Position numbers and translations under genes: made by a program. 64,000 nucleotides of DNA, taken from NCBI GenBank assembly GCA_963847945.1, contig CAWKBX010000018.1, positions 124,001-188,000 on the forward strand, given 5' to 3'. Shown here piece by piece: positions 8,623 to 16,489 of this stretch. Numbering within the stretch: position 1 is the stretch's first letter; the number at the start of each line of letters is the position of its first letter. Origin of the DNA: JANMJD01 sp963847945. GTDB lineage: Bacteria > Actinomycetota > Acidimicrobiia > Acidimicrobiales > Ilumatobacteraceae. The notes beneath the pieces were generated by a model, which saw only the letters and a program-made list of their open reading frames with translations, was not told where the DNA came from and ran no database searches.

Positions 8623-9885
8623 CTAGAAACAAGGAGGCGCAAGTCGTCGCCCGGTCTTTGGTGGATGCGCCGAGATCGAGCGCGATGCTGGGTCGAGATC
8701 CCTGGTGACGTAGTGGTCGGTCAGGGGAGCGAAGCCGTTGAAGCCGACGGAGCTGTACGTGGTGGTGTAGGCCCCGGTCGACATGACGTCGACGTGGTCG
8801 CCTTCGGCCAGGTCGAGGGGGAGTTCGTAGGCGGTCTTCTCGTACAGCACATCGGCGGAATCACAGCTCGGCCCGGCGATCGCCACGGGGCCGGTCGGGC
8901 CGCCGTCGCCCGGAGTCCGCAGCCGGTAGCGAATTGCCTCGTCCATCGTCTCGGCGAGCCCGTGGAACTTGCCGCAGTCGAGGTACACCCAACGGGTGTG
9001 ATCCTGCGGTGAGCGACGTGAGACGAGCACTACCTCCGAGCGAAGCACCCCGGCGTCGGCGACCATGTAACGCCCGGGTTCGATCATCAGTTCCTCGATG
9101 CCCGGCGGGCACCACGCTGCCAACGCCTGACGGATCGCCCGCCCGTACTGCTCCATCGTCGGCGCAGCCTCGATGTAGGTGCCTGGGAGTCCGCCGCCCA
9201 GATTGAGGAAGGTCGTGCGAGCACCGGCATCGGCAGCCCGAGCGATCAACGTCGCGACGGTCTCCAACGTGTCGTCCCACGACGACAGGTCTCGTTGCTG
9301 TGATCCGACATGGAATGACACCCCGGAGCGCATACCAGCATCGGTAGCCAGCACCAATAGGTGCGAAACGTCGGCCGGGTCGCAGCCGAACTTCCGCGAC
9401 AGGGGCCAGTCGGCCCCGCCACAATCGTGGCGCAAGCGAACGCACACTTCAGCATCGGCAGCGACATCGACGAGCTTGTCGAACTCGGCGACGGCATCGA
9501 TGGTGAATCGGCGAACGCCGCACGAGTACGCGTAGGCGACATCGCGGCGCTTCTTGATCGTGTTGCCGTACGAGATCCTCTCGGGGGAGATGTTCAGGGC
9601 GAGACACATGTCGATTTCCGCCGGGCTGGCGACGTCGAACGACGACCCGAGGGCGGCGAGCCGTTCGAGGATCGGTGCCGCCGGGTTGGCCTTCACCGCA
9701 TAGAAAACGTCGACATCCGGCAGGGCTCGACGCAGATCGTGGTACCGCGCCTCGACGGCATCGAGATCGACGACGACGAACGGCGTTTCGGTGTCGGTGT
9801 GGTCGAGAAATGCCTGCATGTGGGGGGACAAGTCGGGATGGGTGGGTCGGGAGGACGACGTCATGGCGGGAGCAGGGGATTTCAC
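8623..9885 (-). CDS. Type III PLP-dependent decarboxylase (ornithine/lysine/diaminopimelate family)
   Basis: The protein has the alanine-racemase-fold barrel of eukaryote-type ornithine decarboxylases. Lys65 in FYAVKANP forms the PLP aldimine. His192 is in SFHVGSQQ, the phosphate loop GGGLPG is near 230, EPGRY near 270, and Cys341-Asp342 in GPSCDSADVL is the catalytic pair donated across the dimer. GAYTTTYSSVGFNGF is also typical. The Cys-Asp pair and short length argue for ornithine/lysine decarboxylation rather than LysA. It would make putrescine or cadaverine. The first start is GTG at 9885; the ATG seven codons later is equally possible. It is followed by the SUKH gene at three bases. Confidence 0.85.
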   Translation of the reverse strand: MKSPAPAMTSSSRPTHPDLSPHMQAFLDHTDTETPFVVVDLDAVEARYHDLRRALPDVDVFYAVKANPAAPILERLAALGSSFDVASPAEIDMCLALNISPERISYGNTIKKRRDVAYAYSCGVRRFTIDAVAEFDKLVDVAADAEVCVRLRHDCGGADWPLSRKFGCDPADVSHLLVLATDAGMRSGVSFHVGSQQRDLSSWDDTLETVATLIARAADAGARTTFLNLGGGLPGTYIEAAPTMEQYGRAIRQALAAWCPPGIEELMIEPGRYMVADAGVLRSEVVLVSRRSPQDHTRWVYLDCGKFHGLAETMDEAIRYRLRTPGDGGPTGPVAIAGPSCDSADVLYEKTAYELPLDLAEGDHVDVMSTGAYTTTYSSVGFNGFAPLTDHYVTRDLDPASRSISAHPPKTGRRLAPPCF

Positions 9886-9935
9886 GGCGGGCGACCGTAG
9901 GCGGATGCTCCACCCCGTGTCGACTGTCTGTCGCG

Positions 9936-9980
9936 TCAGTCACTGGCTGCCCGATCAGTCACTGGCTGCCGGGTCAGTCA
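9936..9980. repeat. 19-bp tandem repeat upstream of the HNH gene
   Basis: TCAGTCACTGGCTGCCCGA at 9936-9954 is followed directly by a copy ending GGG (9955-9973) and the start of a third (TCAGTCA, 9974-9980). It sits in the short divergent gap between the decarboxylase and the HNH gene, so it could be a slippage product or an operator array. Confidence 0.6.
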
Positions 9981-10004
9981 GCCTGCCCGGTACGGTGGGC
10001 GGCG

Positions 10005-10463
10005 ATGAGCCGGTTGGACGAGGTGGGCGAACGTGATGGCTGGCGGTGTTGGCTATGCGATGAGCCGGTCGATGCGCAGATGTCGGTCAACGACAGCCGG
10101 GGCCCGAGCGTCGACAGCTGCGTCTCTGATGCGAAGAGCAAAGGCTCGAAAAACAAGGGACGCCCCGTCGAACAAGAGCGGCTCGCCCACCGCGGTTGTA
10201 ACACCAAGAAGGGGGCCATCGCCCCGGTCGTGGCGTGGGGCACGCACCTCTTCGTTGTCGATCCGGCCCCGATCATCGCCTGCGTCGATCGGTTGGAGCG
10301 CAAGGGCGGCCGCGAGGTCGTCGCCCGCTGTCCGACCCGAGCCGATGGTGACGAGGCGGCCGCGTGGCTGATCGATCGCATCAGCCGTCTGCGCCCTGAG
10401 CTGGCCGTTTCCACCGCCATTGAGTCGGTCGGCGGGCAGTTCCTGCTGGTGCTGAAGGCGTAG
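10005..10463 (+). CDS. HNH-endonuclease-like zinc protein
   Basis: The 152-residue frame from ATG 10005 starts MSRLDEVGERDGWRCWLCDE. Cys15 and Cys18 (WRCWLC) and Cys65 after His62 (LAHRGCNTKKG) form the Cys4/His zinc framework of HNH nucleases, although the first catalytic His of the HNH core is not obvious (SCVSDAKSKGSKNKG occupies that place). The second half (VDPAPIIACVDRL ... LAVSTAIESV) has no known motif. It may be a nuclease or an inactive nucleic-acid-binding derivative. Upstream codons in the same frame to 9675 are antisense to the decarboxylase and are rejected. Confidence 0.62.
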   Translation: MSRLDEVGERDGWRCWLCDEPVDAQMSVNDSRGPSVDSCVSDAKSKGSKNKGRPVEQERLAHRGCNTKKGAIAPVVAWGTHLFVVDPAPIIACVDRLERKGGREVVARCPTRADGDEAAAWLIDRISRLRPELAVSTAIESVGGQFLLVLKA

Positions 10464-10467
10464 CCGC

Positions 10468-12468
10468 TCAGGTATCGGCGATGCCGACAGCGTCGTCGAG
10501 TTCGTCGTCTGGTGTCGGGGTGACCGTCGAGGTGATCCCGGGGGCGATGACCAGCACTTCGTCGTGCCGTGACAGCGACAGCGGTGCCGACTTGGCCGGG
10601 TTGACGACGACCTTGCCCGAGTCGATCAGGCGGTAGCCGATCGCGCTCACCCCCTTCGCCGAGGCGGTAGCGACGATGTCGGCGAACGTTGATGCGGTCT
10701 GGGCGCCGTACACCGGGGCGGGGCGCAGCTCGATCGAACAACCCTCCCGGTCGAACAGGTCGAGGAAGACCTGGCTGAGCTCGCGACGCTCACTGAGCTG
10801 GGCCAGCATCAGGCTGGTCAGCTCGTCGCTGACGACGAAGTCGTCGACGCCGGTCGCCTCGGCCAACGGGGCATTGCGCTGATCGAGCATCTCGGCGACG
10901 ATGCGCACCGGGCCGACATCGGCCCCCTGGCGGACCTGGTTGAAGGCGAGCAGGGTCAACAGGGTGCGGGCATCGGCCTCATCATCGGAGAGCACGCCCC
11001 GGTAGCCGAGCACGATCACCTCGTGAAACGATCGCCGCGCCGCATGCGCGGCGACATGCTCGGGCCCGCCGCCGAGCTCGCTGATCTCGAGTCCCACGTT
11101 GCGGGTGGCCAAGTCGCCGCGGATCTCGGCGACATCGACGAGGTCGGGGTCGAGCATGACTTCGACGACCGTGCGGGAGTCCATGAATTCATCGAGTTCA
11201 GCGATCACCCGCGGTCCGAGTGAACTCCAACCGGCGATCACGATCCGCCGCATCAGCAGGTCGTCGCGTTGGTCCTCGCCATCGAGTAGCCGAGGTGCCA
11301 CGGTCAGAGGGGCGACGGTGAACATCGAGTCGTCCTCGACGACGGCGATGAGCTGGTCACCCTGCGAGAACACCGTGCTCGGAAGGGGGTTGAGCACCAC
11401 CGATCCGCTCGCGTCGAGAATGCCGATCACGGCACAATTCTCGAAGGCCAGTTGGGCGGCGGCATAGGTGGACCCGACCAACTGGGGGAACGAGGCGAAG
11501 TACAACTCGTCGCCGTCGAAGTCGAGGAGTTCTCGAAAGACGCTGCTCAGGCCGCGTTGGCGACACGCCTGCGCGGTGAGCTCGGCCACGATGTTCTCGG
11601 AGCTGACGGTCACGAGCCCGCCGCCAATCAGCGAGCGCAACGACTGCGCGGTCTCGGCGTCGACCACCTCGGCAACGATGTGGGCCCGCGGCGCCGTCGC
11701 GTCGAGATGGGCCCGGGCGGCCCGGATGCCCAGGAGCGACTTGACCGTCGTCGTGTCATCACCGCCGCCGACGATGATGATCGATCGGGCTCCGCTCAGA
11801 TTGGCCATCTCGAGGTCGGCCGCCGCCCACGGGACCCCGTTGCGGCACACGACGTGCGTGGTGCGCGTGTCGGGAATCAACCGACGTAGCGTCTCTTCCA
11901 TCTCGGTCTTGTCGAGATCGGCGAGGACCACGATCGCCGCCCGCTTCGAGCTCGCGTTGGCGATGACCAGCTCGCTGACGATCGCCGGCACCCGGCTCGA
12001 CCAGCCGAGGATCAGGGTGTGCCCGCTCTCGATGACCTGGCTGCGGCCCTTGCGGAGTTCATCGATCTGCTGATCCACCGCATTGGCGATGAGGCCGATG
12101 AGGCTGCCGGCGATGAACACGCCGGCCAAGGTGACGAATAGCCCCACCAACCGGGTCGGCCAACCCGCGTCGGCCGTGAAGGTTCCAGCGTCGAGCACCC
12201 GGGTCATCGACCGCCACAGCGCCTCGGGCAGGGCGAGCTTGGGTTCGCCCTCGCCGCCGACCCCACCCATCTGGAACAGCGTGAGAATCAGCCCGGCGAC
12301 GACGATGACGGCCAATGTGAGCAGTCCAAGCCAGGCGATCACGACCGACGGGCCCCGCGACAACGCGCCGTCGAAGCGGTATCTGATGCGTCGGCGGAGC
12401 GAGACCTTGGAGCCTGCCGGGGGAGTGAGTTGTTGTTGATGACCGCTATTCGCCGCACGTTCCCGCAT
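10468..12468 (-). CDS. CASTOR/POLLUX-type ion channel with tandem RCK domains
   Basis: The 666-residue protein has a basic N-terminus, a long hydrophobic helix (41-66), a pore-like segment (about 80-100), a second helix (107-130), and then a large cytosolic part. The cytosolic part has two Rossmann-type RCK halves, visible as GHTLILGWSSRVPAIVSELV and RIVIAGWSSLGPRVIAELDE, each followed by a TrkA-C-like half. This matches CASTOR/POLLUX/DMI1 channels, which in plants pass K+ or Ca2+ across the nuclear envelope; bacterial relatives are uncharacterised to my knowledge. ATG 12468 is chosen because the extra 91 residues upstream are Arg-rich and antisense-like. It is convergent with the HNH gene, five bases apart. 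Confidence 0.82.
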   Translation of the reverse strand: MRERAANSGHQQQLTPPAGSKVSLRRRIRYRFDGALSRGPSVVIAWLGLLTLAVIVVAGLILTLFQMGGVGGEGEPKLALPEALWRSMTRVLDAGTFTADAGWPTRLVGLFVTLAGVFIAGSLIGLIANAVDQQIDELRKGRSQVIESGHTLILGWSSRVPAIVSELVIANASSKRAAIVVLADLDKTEMEETLRRLIPDTRTTHVVCRNGVPWAAADLEMANLSGARSIIIVGGGDDTTTVKSLLGIRAARAHLDATAPRAHIVAEVVDAETAQSLRSLIGGGLVTVSSENIVAELTAQACRQRGLSSVFRELLDFDGDELYFASFPQLVGSTYAAAQLAFENCAVIGILDASGSVVLNPLPSTVFSQGDQLIAVVEDDSMFTVAPLTVAPRLLDGEDQRDDLLMRRIVIAGWSSLGPRVIAELDEFMDSRTVVEVMLDPDLVDVAEIRGDLATRNVGLEISELGGGPEHVAAHAARRSFHEVIVLGYRGVLSDDEADARTLLTLLAFNQVRQGADVGPVRIVAEMLDQRNAPLAEATGVDDFVVSDELTSLMLAQLSERRELSQVFLDLFDREGCSIELRPAPVYGAQTASTFADIVATASAKGVSAIGYRLIDSGKVVVNPAKSAPLSLSRHDEVLVIAPGITSTVTPTPDDELDDAVGIADT

Positions 12469-12545
12469 GGGTGGCGACGCTAGCTCCGAGGCGGTCGGCG
12501 TGGGGTGGTTCCCGGCCGAAGATTGACCCACCCCACGATCCGAAG

Positions 12546-13559
12546 TCAGTTCACCGCGGCCACGTTGCGGAAGTACGGATCGCCGAACAACGCCTTCGCG
12601 GCGGTCAGGCTCGCCGAGCCGGAGTCGAGCCACCAGGTGCAGTCGGCGTCTCCGGCATGCACGTTGTTGAAGTAGCTGATCAACGCGAATCGGTCGGCGT
12701 ACGGCGCCTGTTTCATCAGACTCCGGACTTCGTTGAGCCACGCCGCCTTAGCCCCTGCTGTGCTGCCTTCGTCGGAACCGAACTCCGGAAGGGCCAGTTT
12801 CTTCGTTGGGTGCGTGTTGCCAAAGGCGAGGAACGGGGCGATCGTCGCAGCCAGCGATGTCCATGGTTCTGTCGTGCCACCGCGGCACAGATTCCAGTTG
12901 TAGGGATCGGCACCGAGATAGTCGACGTAGGCGTCGCCGGGGTACCACTTCGCCGCGGACCGTACGTCGGTGGTCTTCACCTCGAAGGCCCAGCTCGTCA
13001 TCGTCCATACCCACTTGGCGTTGGTCACCCCGCGACTGCGGAAGACGGTGACCACTTGGCGCCAGGCGGCAATGAAGTCGGCACTGGTGCCGTAGGCGAG
13101 ATTGACCTTCGACTCGGGCTCGTGATGGAAGGCCAGAATGAGCGGTGATCCGAGCGCCTTGGCCGAGTCGGCCATCGCCACCAACTCGTTGTAGATCGGC
13201 GATCCGACCGGCGCATTGGCGATGTCGCGCCACAGCACCTTGGTGCCGTTGTCACGCTTGGCGGTGAACGACAAGAACAGCCGCCGTCCACCGCCTATCG
13301 CCCACTTGTGGTATGGGTTGTCGAGCCGCTTACCGAACGACGAATAGTCGCGCAGCACCGGCAACTTGGACCCCAGGTCTCGTTCGAGCCGCTCGACCGC
13401 CTGTTGCGTCGTCTCGGCCCCACGCGGTGCCGGGTAGGCACCGATCAGGACTCCCGCTCCGTTGGCCGCCTCGGCGTGTGGGGAGAGCATGGCGGCAATG
13501 ATGCCGATGACCAGGATCATTGCTCCGCCAGCGAGCGTGGTTCGTTTGGGACAAGACAT
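12546..13559 (-). CDS. Secreted glycoside hydrolase, GH26-like (second copy of a tandem pair)
   Basis: The 337-residue product has a signal peptide (hydrophobic core near 11-26, likely cut after HAEA). A single catalytic domain follows. Glu147 in FHHEPES fits the acid/base and Glu259 in LALPEFGS the nucleophile of GH26 beta-mannanase-type enzymes; WKWTMTSW-like and DPYNWN blocks also fit. It aligns with the neighbouring gene (13561-14571) almost residue by residue, with both Glu at the same position, so it is a tandem duplicate. Only one base separates the neighbour's stop from this start, indicating one transcript. The target is probably mannan or a related polysaccharide outside the cell. 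Confidence 0.82.
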   Translation of the reverse strand: MSCPKRTTLAGGAMILVIGIIAAMLSPHAEAANGAGVLIGAYPAPRGAETTQQAVERLERDLGSKLPVLRDYSSFGKRLDNPYHKWAIGGGRRLFLSFTAKRDNGTKVLWRDIANAPVGSPIYNELVAMADSAKALGSPLILAFHHEPESKVNLAYGTSADFIAAWRQVVTVFRSRGVTNAKWVWTMTSWAFEVKTTDVRSAAKWYPGDAYVDYLGADPYNWNLCRGGTTEPWTSLAATIAPFLAFGNTHPTKKLALPEFGSDEGSTAGAKAAWLNEVRSLMKQAPYADRFALISYFNNVHAGDADCTWWLDSGSASLTAAKALFGDPYFRNVAAVN

Positions 13560-13560
13560 A

Positions 13561-14571
13561 TCAGGCCAGCGCGCCGGCGTTGCGGAATGCAGAGTCCTTG
13601 ACAAGGTTCCCGGCCGCAACCATCGTCGCTGGACTCGAATCGAGCCACCACCCGCAGGTAGGAGTGCCAAGATGTTCATTGTGGAAGTAGGTGACCACGG
13701 CGAACTTCTCGGCGTAGGGGCTGGTCTTCAGGAGCGCCGCGGCGTCGGCGAGCCAGGCTGCCTTGGCACCTGGGGCGCCCTCGGCTGAGCCGAACTCGGG
13801 AAGTGCCAGCTTTTTGGACGGGTGCTTGGCGGCGAACGTCATCATCGGCGCGACCAGTTGGGCCAGCGATTGCCAGGTCTCCTGGGCGTAACCACGGCAC
13901 TGATTCCAGTTGTAGGGGTCGCCACCGATGTAGTCGACATAGTCGTCGCCGGGGTACCACTTGTCCGACGCCCGCCGGTCGGTCGGCTTGACGGCGAACG
14001 ACCACGAGGTCATCGTCCAGGCCCACTTGACGTTGGTCACGCCGCGACTGCGGAAGTCGGTCACGATGCGCCGCCAGGCGTCGGCGAAGTCGGTGCTGGT
14101 GCCGTAGCCGAGGTTGGCCTTCGACTCGGGCTCGTGATGGAACACGAGCACCAGAGGCGCCTTCAGGGCCTTGGCCGAATCGGCCATGGTGAGAATGTCG
14201 TTGTGGATCGTCGATCCGGGCGCGGCATCGGCGATCGCTCGCCACGAGTAATCGGTGCCGTCGAACCGCCGGGCCTTGAACGAGATCAACATCGTGCGAC
14301 CGCCGTCGACCGCCCACTTGTGGAACGGTACGTCGAAGCGTTTACCGAACGATGAGTAATCCCGGATGACCGGCAGCTTCGCGCCGAGGTCTCGTTCCAG
14401 GCGTTCCGCCGCCTGTTGCATCGTTTCGTTACCCCGGGGGAACGAATAGGCCCCGACGAGGGGTCCGGGTGGCGAGGCAACCTGTGCCCCTGCCGTTCCC
14501 CGACCGGTGAGTATTCCTGCGGCGGCAATCGCCAATACCACGCCGATAGTTCCCGCACTTCGCCTTGACAT
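13561..14571 (-). CDS. Secreted glycoside hydrolase, GH26-like (first copy of a tandem pair)
   Basis: This 336-residue paralogue of the next gene has an N-terminal signal peptide (MSRRSAGTIGVVLAIAAAGI, likely cut near TAGA-QVAS). The two candidate catalytic Glu are in VFHHEPES (147) and LALPEFGS (259). DYSSFGKR, WYPGDDYVDYIGGDPYNWN and the C-terminal CGWWLDSSPATM are shared with the second copy, and the Cys pairs are conserved, consistent with export. As the first gene of the pair it has the upstream region 14572-14806. The enzyme class is inferred from the spacing of the two Glu and the TIM-barrel-like motifs; other GH-A clan families are possible. Confidence 0.82.
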   Translation of the reverse strand: MSRRSAGTIGVVLAIAAAGILTGRGTAGAQVASPPGPLVGAYSFPRGNETMQQAAERLERDLGAKLPVIRDYSSFGKRFDVPFHKWAVDGGRTMLISFKARRFDGTDYSWRAIADAAPGSTIHNDILTMADSAKALKAPLVLVFHHEPESKANLGYGTSTDFADAWRRIVTDFRSRGVTNVKWAWTMTSWSFAVKPTDRRASDKWYPGDDYVDYIGGDPYNWNQCRGYAQETWQSLAQLVAPMMTFAAKHPSKKLALPEFGSAEGAPGAKAAWLADAAALLKTSPYAEKFAVVTYFHNEHLGTPTCGWWLDSSPATMVAAGNLVKDSAFRNAGALA

Positions 14572-14760
14572 GTGTGTATTCCTTCGCCGTTGAAGGCCCG
14601 CTGACTTACACGTTACCTCAAGTTCGTCATCAAACCGACATCAAGTCGTAACGAACAACCGCAGAAAGGGGTCGTTCGCCTCACAGACTCACCGTGGGCG
14701 TCTAACGCGTGGTGAATCGGTTGGCCTATTCCGCAGGTCAGTGGGGCTAGCGAGCACGAA

Positions 14761-14779
14761 CCACGATCCGCGGTCGTGG
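14761..14779 (-). terminator. Hairpin downstream of the uridine-kinase-like gene
   Basis: CCACGATCCGCGGTCGTGG forms a stem CCACGA/TCGTGG closed by CCG/CGG with a single unpaired T. It lies 28 bases past the stop of the minus-strand gene at 14807. There is no T-run, as is common in high-G+C actinobacteria. The rest of 14572-14806 shows nothing clear. Confidence 0.35.
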
Positions 14780-14806
14780 GTTGGTTGCGGCATCGACCCG
14801 TGGAGG

Positions 14807-15409
14807 TCAGATCAGTTCGCGGACTCGGGCGAGGAGCACCTCGACGGCCGGATCGTTCATGCCTCCGTGGGGGATGATCACATCGGCATGGCGCTTCGAC
14901 GGCTCGATGAACTGCTGATGGCTCGGGCGGACGGTCGTCAGATACTGGGCGATGATGCTGTCGGGGGTGCGACCTCGCTCGGCTACGTCGCGTTCCAACC
15001 GGCGGATGAAGCGCAGGTCGCCATCGGTGTCGACGTAGACCTTCAGATCGAACAGGTCGCGCAATGCTCGTTCATAGAGCACGAGGATGCCTTCGACGAC
15101 GATCAGGCGGGCGGGCCCGACGATCTGCGCCTCGCCCGATCGGGTGTGTTGGGCGTAGTCGTAGATCGGTACCGGTACGGCCTCGCCGGCGCACAGCTGT
15201 TGCACGTGTTCGATCAACAACGGCCAATCGAACGCGTCGGGATGGTCGTAGTTGACCTTCACCCGCTCCTCGAACGGCTGATGGTCGCGCGCCCAGTAGT
15301 AGGCGTCGAGCTTGACGAGGGCCAGGCTGCCTGAGTTGCCTCGGCCGTTGATCTGTTCGGCGAGCCGCTCGGCGACGGTCGTCTTCCCCGAGCACGTACC
15401 GCCCGCCAC
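14807..15409 (-). CDS. udk: Uridine kinase-like P-loop kinase (start probably cut by an indel)
   Basis: The protein has a Walker A loop GGTCSGKTT at its very start, LDAYYW for nucleoside binding, NYDHPDAFDWPLL, PIYDYAQHTR and VVEGILVLYERALRDLFDLK, all typical of uridine/cytidine kinases that make UMP/CMP. Starting at GTG 15409 removes the beta-strand that should precede the P-loop. In the same frame the upstream codons read PFIIGVAGG and then a TGA. A good ATG (MSAAT) at 15437 is one frame off, so removing one base near 15420 would restore MSAA-PFIIGVAGG. A one-base sequencing error is therefore suspected. It fits the salvage genes further right (upp, add, cdd). Confidence 0.78.
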   Translation of the reverse strand: MAGGTCSGKTTVAERLAEQINGRGNSGSLALVKLDAYYWARDHQPFEERVKVNYDHPDAFDWPLLIEHVQQLCAGEAVPVPIYDYAQHTRSGEAQIVGPARLIVVEGILVLYERALRDLFDLKVYVDTDGDLRFIRRLERDVAERGRTPDSIIAQYLTTVRPSHQQFIEPSKRHADVIIPHGGMNDPAVEVLLARVRELI

Positions 15410-15466
15410 GCCGATGATGAATGGTCGCGGCGCTCATGAGTCGACCACGTTAGATGGTTCCTCGAT

Positions 15467-15496
15467 TTGACACGAAGTCGAACGTGTGTTCTTAAT
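15467..15496 (+). promoter_or_regulatory. Candidate sigma-70-type promoter of the DUF3263/LytR-C operon
   Basis: A perfect TTGACA (15467-15472) is followed after 18 bases by CTTAAT (15491-15496), four of six matches to TATAAT. The expected transcript start near 15503 leaves about 30 bases to the GTG at 15534. This is a sequence-only prediction. Confidence 0.45.
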
Positions 15497-15533
15497 GCTT
15501 GAGTTGGGGGTGTCCACCGGCCATTGTGGTGTC

Positions 15534-15797
15534 GTGAGTCTTTCTGAACGTGCCCAGGCGATGCTGGAATTCGAACGGTCCTGGTGGACACTCGATGGGG
15601 CGAAGGACTCGATGATTCGCGAGCGCTTCCAGTGTTCAGCCGAGGTCTACTACGACGAACTGAACACCCTGCTCGAAGATCCGGCCGCGTTGGCGTACGA
15701 TCCTCTCGTGGTTCGTCGGCTGATCCGCTTGCGGGACCGCCGTCGTCGGGCCCGCCTCGACGTCGCATTGGCTGCATCTGAGGGGAAGCACGCATGA
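15534..15797 (+). CDS. DUF3263 domain-containing protein
   Basis: From GTG 15534 the product (87 residues) begins VSLSERAQAMLEFERSWWTL and continues IRERFQCSAEVYYDELNTLL and DPLVVRRLIRLRDRRRRAR. This is the pattern of DUF3263, a small helical, probably DNA-binding, family seen across Actinobacteria. The upstream ATG at 15486 would add 16 residues that do not look like the family. The stop overlaps the next start as ATGA, so translation is coupled to the LytR-C protein, a pairing common in actinobacteria. The function is unknown. Confidence 0.8.
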   Translation: MSLSERAQAMLEFERSWWTLDGAKDSMIRERFQCSAEVYYDELNTLLEDPAALAYDPLVVRRLIRLRDRRRRARLDVALAASEGKHA

Positions 15798-16489
15798 ACG
15801 ATCGTCGTCCGGGATCCTCCCCGCAGCCGCGGGCAGCAATGCCCGCCGTCGCCGTCGGCGTGGCCATCGTTGCCGCCATCCTCGGTTTCTTCATCCTCAA
15901 GCAGTTCGGCGACTCGGGAGCCGAGAAAGTCACCGTTGACGGTGGGTCCGATGAGGTGCCCGCCGACGCGACCGACACCACCCCTCCCGTCACTGGCGCC
16001 GACGGCCTTCCCATCACGGTCGCGGTCGATCCCGGAGTCATCGCCACCCCGGCGCCGGTGGTCGCCGTTGCCCGTGACTCGTTCACCGTGGTCGTGGCCA
16101 ATGCATCGAAGGTCGCTGGCGCTGCGGGGGCGATGAAGACCGCGTTGGAGCGCGAGCTCTACAAGACTCTTCCGGCCACCAACGTCATCGAGTCGGTGAT
16201 CGCGTCGCCGATCTCGGTCACCCGGATCATGTTCACCCCGGGCTCCGAAGGTGCGGCCGCCGACGTGTCGAAGATGCTCGGTGGCATCGTTCCCGAACCG
16301 ATCACGGTGCTCCCCGTCGGCCCCGACTCGGCAAGCGCGAACGTGATCATTGTGCTCGGAACAGACCTGGCCAAGAAGCCGCTTCCAGGTGGCTCACGCC
16401 AGGTCCAGGTCGGTACCGACCCCGCCGCGGGAGTGACCTCGGCATCCGTGGCCGGTAGCCCGAACGCAGATCCTGCGGTCACCGGCTGA
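15794..16489 (+). CDS. LytR C-terminal domain membrane protein
   Basis: The 231-residue product has a short cytosolic N-terminus, one membrane helix (about 17-37, AVAVGVAIVAAILGFFIL), a Thr/Pro/Asp-rich linker, and then a LytR_C-type domain. The domain runs FTVVVANASKVAGAAGAMKT ... IMFTPGSEGAAADVSKMLGG ... SANVIIVLGTDL. Such domains occur on LCP cell-wall ligases and as stand-alone exported proteins; a role at the envelope is inferred. It overlaps DUF3263 by four bases (ATGA). The C-terminal tail (residues 200-231) is low complexity. Confidence 0.82.
   Translation: MNDRRPGSSPQPRAAMPAVAVGVAIVAAILGFFILKQFGDSGAEKVTVDGGSDEVPADATDTTPPVTGADGLPITVAVDPGVIATPAPVVAVARDSFTVVVANASKVAGAAGAMKTALERELYKTLPATNVIESVIASPISVTRIMFTPGSEGAAADVSKMLGGIVPEPITVLPVGPDSASANVIIVLGTDLAKKPLPGGSRQVQVGTDPAAGVTSASVAGSPNADPAVTG

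Noticed and set aside
9936..9980. A CRISPR-like array
   Set aside because: The copies are directly adjacent without spacers and only about 2.4 in number.
10005..10463. The HNH protein as a restriction or homing endonuclease
   Set aside because: The first catalytic His of the HNH core is not visible, and there is no methyltransferase or intron linked to it.
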